From Prado023 sp964638055 (GTDB lineage Bacteria; Actinomycetota; Actinomycetes; S36-B12; CAIYMF01), in the NCBI GenBank assembly GCA_964638055.1, contig CAZWXF010000031.1, forward strand, positions 1-26,594: a DNA stretch of 26,594 nucleotides, written 5' to 3'. Numbering within the stretch: position 1 is the stretch's first letter; each line of letters starts with the position of its first letter. The notes beneath the pieces were generated by a model, which was not told the DNA's origin, searched no databases, and saw only the letters and a list, made by a program, of their open reading frames with translations. The position numbers and the translations under genes are program-made. Positions 24,004-26,594 of this stretch are shown here, one piece after another.

Positions 24004-24257
24004 CGCCAAGGATCGACTGCGGTGCACGTGCTCGACATCACGGACCGTTCGGCCACCTAGGCGTTGCGGCGGCCCGAGTGAGGCTGACCACGACGTCCGA
24101 CGCGGCGCGGATGGTCGATGGGATCGAGGCCGACCGGCTGGACATCTTCGTCGGTCGGGACTCCCTGATGATGAGACTCGCCACCCGGGCGGGCCGTCGG
24201 GCAGCCGTCATGATCCAGCGCAAGATCAAGCAGCTCTTGCCCGACGCGACCCAGTAG
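24004..24257 (+). pseudogene. Decayed short-chain dehydrogenase (SDR) remnant
   Basis: DNA at 24024-24067 matches 26484-26527 inside the intact SDR gene at 41 of 44 positions (HVLDITDR...ATQAL). Here a C-to-T change makes an amber stop (CAG to TAG), and just upstream AKDRLR versus AGDRLTT is one base out of frame. Directly after it, an open frame encodes TTTSDAARMVDGIEADRLDI, FVGRDSLMMRLATRAGRRAA and VMIQRKIKQLLPDATQ, the usual C-terminal end of this SDR subgroup. The catalytic middle (NNAG, Ser-Tyr-Lys) is missing, so an internal deletion joined the early and late parts. Confidence 0.72.
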
Positions 24258-24276
24258 ATGCCGACCCAGTAGATGC
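24247..24276. repeat. 15-bp direct repeat CGACCCAGTAGATGC x 2
   Basis: Two adjacent perfect copies at the end of the SDR remnant; the second begins the 55-bp sequence repeated on the other side of gap 2. Confidence 0.8.
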
Positions 24277-24316
24277 GGATCAGCAGTCGGGCACGCAGCC
24301 GTTGGTCCGGATGTCG

Positions 24317-24416
24317 NNNNNNNNNNNNNNNNNNNNNNNNNNNNNNNNNNNNNNNNNNNNNNNNNNNNNNNNNNNNNNNNNNNNNNNNNNNNNNNNNNNN
24401 NNNNNNNNNNNNNNNN
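24317..24416. other. Assembly gap 2 (100 N), flanked by an identical 55-bp sequence
   Basis: The 55 bp before the gap (24262-24316) and the 55 bp after it (24417-24471) are identical and include the 3' end of the MarR-type gene. Two contigs that overlap by one k-mer were most likely scaffolded without merging, so little or nothing is missing here. Confidence 0.85.
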
Positions 24417-24434
24417 CGACCCAGTAGATGCGGA

Positions 24435-24935
24435 TCAGCAGTCGGGCACGCAGCCGTTGGTCCGGATGTCGGCCAGCCCGTCGACGGCGCGCCTCAGGAG
24501 GGTGCGGAAGGCGTCGCGTTCCTCGTCGTCGAGAGCGCCGAGCAGCTCGTCCTCGGCCTGGCACACCCGCCGGTTGAGGTGGGCCATGGCCTGGATGCCG
24601 AGGGCAGTGGCGACGATCTTGCGCTGTCTGCGGTCGGTCGGGTTGAGCTGGCGCTCGACCAGGCCCGCGGCGACGAGGTCGTCGAGCAGGTAGGTCATCA
24701 CGGTGCGGTCGATACCCAGCCCGGTGGCCAGGGCGAGCTGGCTGGGGTGGTCGCCCCGGATGACCGCGCCAAGGGTGTGGTACCCGCGGGGTCCGTGCGG
24801 AACGCCGTCGAGGATCTCGACGACGAAGCCGAGATACGCCCGACCGAGCGTGAGAAGCGCGGGACCAAACTCGTCGGTCCTCCCGCCGTCGACGGAGTCC
24901 TCTGAGCCCGTATCGAGCCGCTCCGCCAGATCCAT
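24435..24935 (-). CDS. MarR-family transcriptional regulator
   Basis: A 166-residue protein with the winged helix of MarR proteins: HTLGAVIRGDHPSQLALATG, LGIDRTVMTYLLDDLVAAGL and the wing VERQLNPTDRRQRKIVATAL, flanked by dimerisation helices. The ATG at 24935 stands exactly 6 nt after a TACATT -10 box, so it is leaderless; upstream extension would run through the promoter. It is divergent from the FMN reductase gene, with an inverted repeat between them. MarR proteins usually repress such a neighbour and release it on binding a phenolic or oxidant ligand. The last 37 bp of the gene also appear on the far side of gap 2 by duplication. Confidence 0.88.
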   Translation of the reverse strand: MDLAERLDTGSEDSVDGGRTDEFGPALLTLGRAYLGFVVEILDGVPHGPRGYHTLGAVIRGDHPSQLALATGLGIDRTVMTYLLDDLVAAGLVERQLNPTDRRQRKIVATALGIQAMAHLNRRVCQAEDELLGALDDEERDAFRTLLRRAVDGLADIRTNGCVPDC

Positions 24936-24941
24936 GAGCCC

Positions 24942-24993
24942 AATGTAGCCCGGCAGACGAGTTGTTGCACTGATCGTCTGAGTCACATACGAT
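24942..24993. promoter_or_regulatory. Overlapping divergent promoters and candidate MarR operator
   Basis: Minus strand: TACATT at 24947-24942 is the leaderless -10 of the MarR gene. Plus strand: TTGCAC at 24965-24970 and TACGAT at 24988-24993 with a 17-bp spacer form a good promoter for the reductase gene. CAGACGA (24954-24960) and TCGTCTG (24974-24980) are a perfect inverted repeat spaced by 13 bp; one arm lies in the plus promoter spacer, so a bound dimer would block both genes. A second, shorter repeat (ACGAT...ATCGT) lies just downstream, at about 24989-25007. Confidence 0.6.
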
Positions 24994-25067
24994 CTGTCCG
25001 ACATCGTTCATCCCAGTCTCCCAGCCTGTCAGGGTGCTTGGAACTCGCCACGAGTAGAGGAAGCAGC

Positions 25068-25646
25068 ATGTTGAAGATCGGAATCATCACGGGCAGTGTC
25101 CGGCCGGGTCGACAGAGTCTCGCCGTGGCCCAGTGGGTCAAGGCCGTGGCCGACCAGCGCGGTGATGCGGAGTACGACGTCGTCGACATCGCCGATTTCC
25201 ACCTCCCCGTGTGGGACGAGGTGGCGCCACCCCGGTTCCAGAGGTACGAGGGGCAGGCGGCCAAGGACTGGGCGGCGACCATCGATCGCTTCGACGGCTT
25301 CGTCTTCGTCGCTGCCGAGTACAACCACTCGATCACCGGCGCGCTGAAGAACGCACTCGACTACCTGAGCCTCGAGTTCCACGACAAGGCGGCCGGCATC
25401 GTCTCCTATGGCTCCATGGGCGGCACTCGGGCGGCAGAGCACCTTCGAGGCATCCTGTCCGAGCTGCAGGTGGCCCACGTCCGCAACCAGGTCACGATGC
25501 CGCTGTACACGGACTTCGAAGGCCGCCGATTCTCGGCCAGCCAGATGTCGGAGACGGCCCTGCAGGCGATGCTCGATCAGCTGCTTCCCTGGACCGGCGC
25601 GATGCAGCTCGTCCGCTCGGGGGAACTCCTTCGCGATGCCGCCTGA
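25068..25646 (+). CDS. NAD(P)H-dependent FMN reductase
   Basis: A 192-residue cytosolic flavodoxin-fold enzyme. GIITGSVRPGRQSLAVAQWV (about 4-23) is the FMN phosphate loop, AAEYNHSITGALKNALDYLS (about 85-104) the conserved flavin and dimer segment, and IVSYGSMGGTRAAEHLRGIL the third flavin-contact strand and helix. Relatives reduce flavins, quinones, azo compounds or chromate with NAD(P)H. ATG 25068 follows GAGGAAG by 4 nt. The divergent MarR-type gene and shared operator suggest induction by an electrophile or aromatic compound. Confidence 0.9.
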   Translation: MLKIGIITGSVRPGRQSLAVAQWVKAVADQRGDAEYDVVDIADFHLPVWDEVAPPRFQRYEGQAAKDWAATIDRFDGFVFVAAEYNHSITGALKNALDYLSLEFHDKAAGIVSYGSMGGTRAAEHLRGILSELQVAHVRNQVTMPLYTDFEGRRFSASQMSETALQAMLDQLLPWTGAMQLVRSGELLRDAA

Positions 25647-25870
25647 CGGGCGAGGGCGGTGGAGGCGGGTGGCCCCGGCCGAACGGTCCGCATTCTGCCC
25701 CCGCGGATCACAACAGGGCCGATCCCGTCGAGACAGCAGCTGACGCATGGGCGGCGGCCCTACAGACGCCAGGGATGCTCGGCCGTGAGCCACCAATGTG
25801 CCCCAGCCCACTCGGAATCTGCCACGAAATCCGCGTTCTCGTGAGCATCTTGCAGGCGGAGCAGCGAGTT

Positions 25871-25929
25871 GCGCTCGATATCCACCCTTAGACCGCCTTC
25901 CTGACAGCCTAAGGGTGGATATCGAGCGC
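25871..25929. repeat. Perfect 21-bp inverted repeat with 17-nt loop
   Basis: Arms GCGCTCGATATCCACCCTTA(G) at 25871-25891 and its exact complement at 25909-25929. A related, diverged half copy (CGATATCCCCCTTTTGGGAC on the minus strand) lies at about 25958-25977. There is no T-tract, so it is not a typical intrinsic terminator. The left arm is embedded in the minus-strand coding-like fragment. Confidence 0.85.
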
Positions 25930-25979
25930 ACATCCGAAGTCCGGTTCCCGGGACCGGTCCCAAAAGGGGGATATCGGAT

Positions 25980-26015
25980 GCAGATTCGTGGCTGAACGCA
26001 GATTCGTCACTGAGC
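25980..26015. repeat. 18-bp imperfect tandem repeat
   Basis: GCAGATTCGTGGCTGAAC is followed at once by GCAGATTCGTCACTGAGC (15 of 18 identical). It adjoins the inverted-repeat element. Confidence 0.7.
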
Positions 26016-26313
26016 TTGGAACCGGGAGTGCAGGTCACAGCATGGTGAGGACCGCGATGGCGACGATGTTGATGCGCTCCTGACGATCCGCCTTCGGTCG
26101 ATGAACGCCATCGCTCGCTGGTGTTCGCCGGCCAGCACACCCGGGACACGTGGCCAGCCCGGCCAGCAGCCCAGCGTTGAGCCTCTCCAGCTGCTTGCGC
26201 GTGCCCGTGAGATGGGGCAGCGTGCGTGGCGGTGGGGATGCGCTACCTTGCTGGTCAGGATCGATCGCGCTGACGGCCCCCCCGGTCAGCGGGCATCTGC
26301 ACCTGGAGCTCGG

Positions 26314-26594
26314 ATGAAGGTCAACGGCAAGGTCGTCGTGGTCACCGGCGCGGGGTCCGGCATGGGCCGCGCACTTGTCCTGGAGCTCCTGCGCCGCGGT
26401 GCCCGGGTCGCGGCGGTCGACCTGCGGCCCGAGGGGCTGGCGCAGACGGCGAGCCTGGCCGCCGCCGGTGACCGGCTGACGACGCACGTGCTCGACATCA
26501 CCGACCGTCCGGCCACCCAGGCGTTGCCCGAGGCTGTCCTCGACCGGCATGGCCGTGTGGACGGGCTGATCAACAACGCCGGGATCATCCAGCC
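26314..26594 (+). CDS. Short-chain dehydrogenase/reductase, 5' part only
   Basis: The first 93 residues are present; the gene runs off the window. KVVVVTGAGSGMGRALVLEL (about 6-25) is the Rossmann TGxxxGxG nucleotide-binding motif, VDLRPEG the end of strand 2, HVLDITDR the strand 3 Asp that holds the adenine, and LINNAG the NNAG motif. The catalytic Ser, Tyr and Lys would follow outside. It oxidises or reduces an alcohol or carbonyl with NAD(P); the substrate is unknown. ATG 26314 follows GGAG by 5 nt. The decayed sequence at 24004-24257 is a paralogue. Confidence 0.9.
   Translation, partial: MKVNGKVVVVTGAGSGMGRALVLELLRRGARVAAVDLRPEGLAQTASLAAAGDRLTTHVLDITDRPATQALPEAVLDRHGRVDGLINNAGIIQ

Larger units (their letters stand above)
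25647..26313. other. Gene-poor, palindrome-rich stretch between the reductase and the SDR gene
   Basis: About 670 bp without an intact gene. It holds a perfect 21-bp inverted repeat, related half copies, an 18-bp tandem repeat, and two minus-strand coding-like fragments (NSLLRLQDAHENADFVADSE and then HWWLTAEHPWRL ending at 25760; RKQLERLNAGLLAGLATCPG and then DRQERINIVAIAVLTML ending at 26035). Both look like ends of lost genes. The right end carries the SDR ribosome site (GGAG, 5 nt before ATG 26314). Confidence 0.4.

Noticed and set aside
25871..25929. Intrinsic terminator or integron attC site
   Set aside because: There is no T-tract after the hairpin, and neither attC core sites nor an integrase are visible.
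26035..26550. Minus-strand gene opposite the SDR start
   Set aside because: Most of it is antisense to a clear SDR gene; only its last about 50 codons look coding, and they have no start.

Overview
The window is high-GC DNA (about 70% by eye) with strong G/C preference at third codon positions, GTG and TTG starts, and at least five genes that begin 6-7 nt after a TAnnnT -10 box (leaderless promoters). It also carries GGTCGAG...CGAGACC repeats. All of this points to an actinobacterium (Actinomycetota), though not to a genus. The sequence is a draft scaffold with two 100-N gaps, and several genes carry single-base frameshifts, so some apparently broken genes may be sequence errors.

Layout. 1-1171: repeat cluster and an M28-type zinc peptidase (minus). 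1172-3016: a long stretch without a recognised gene, then a hypothetical protein (plus). 3139-4334: a two-gene AbiEii/MenT-like nucleotidyltransferase plus XRE-type HTH module (plus), with a palindrome over its leaderless promoter. 4462-9993 (minus): an accessory operon encoding a small acidic protein, an SMC/Rad50-like ATPase with a CPVCG hook, a 136-residue helical protein, an OLD-type ATPase/TOPRIM nuclease and a small terminal protein. Divergent from it are two WYL-domain regulators (10118-12083, plus). 12259-17036: chromosomal-type genes for RecQ (minus), a DUF1622 membrane protein (plus), a VWA-domain protein (minus) and an ECF-like sigma factor (minus).

17338-22585 is the other notable block. 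It holds a PTP/DSP-like phosphatase, a candidate ADP-ribosyltransferase-fold protein, an NrtR-type regulator (inactive Nudix plus winged helix, a family that senses ADP-ribose), a YbjN/TY-Chap-type protein, an ADP-ribosylglycohydrolase cut by gap 1, and a second YbjN/TY-Chap-type protein. A 7-bp inverted repeat between the divergent nrtR-like gene and the YbjN-ARH pair looks like the NrtR operator. Taken together, this may be a self-contained module that adds, removes and senses ADP-ribose; that reading is inference.

22721-26594: a small membrane protein, a membrane-anchored Cys-rich protein, a decayed short-chain dehydrogenase (SDR) remnant, gap 2 (its two flanks share an identical 55-bp sequence, so it is probably an assembly artefact), a MarR-type regulator divergent from an NAD(P)H-dependent FMN reductase, a palindrome-rich stretch with a perfect 21-bp inverted repeat, and the 5' part of an SDR gene related to the remnant.
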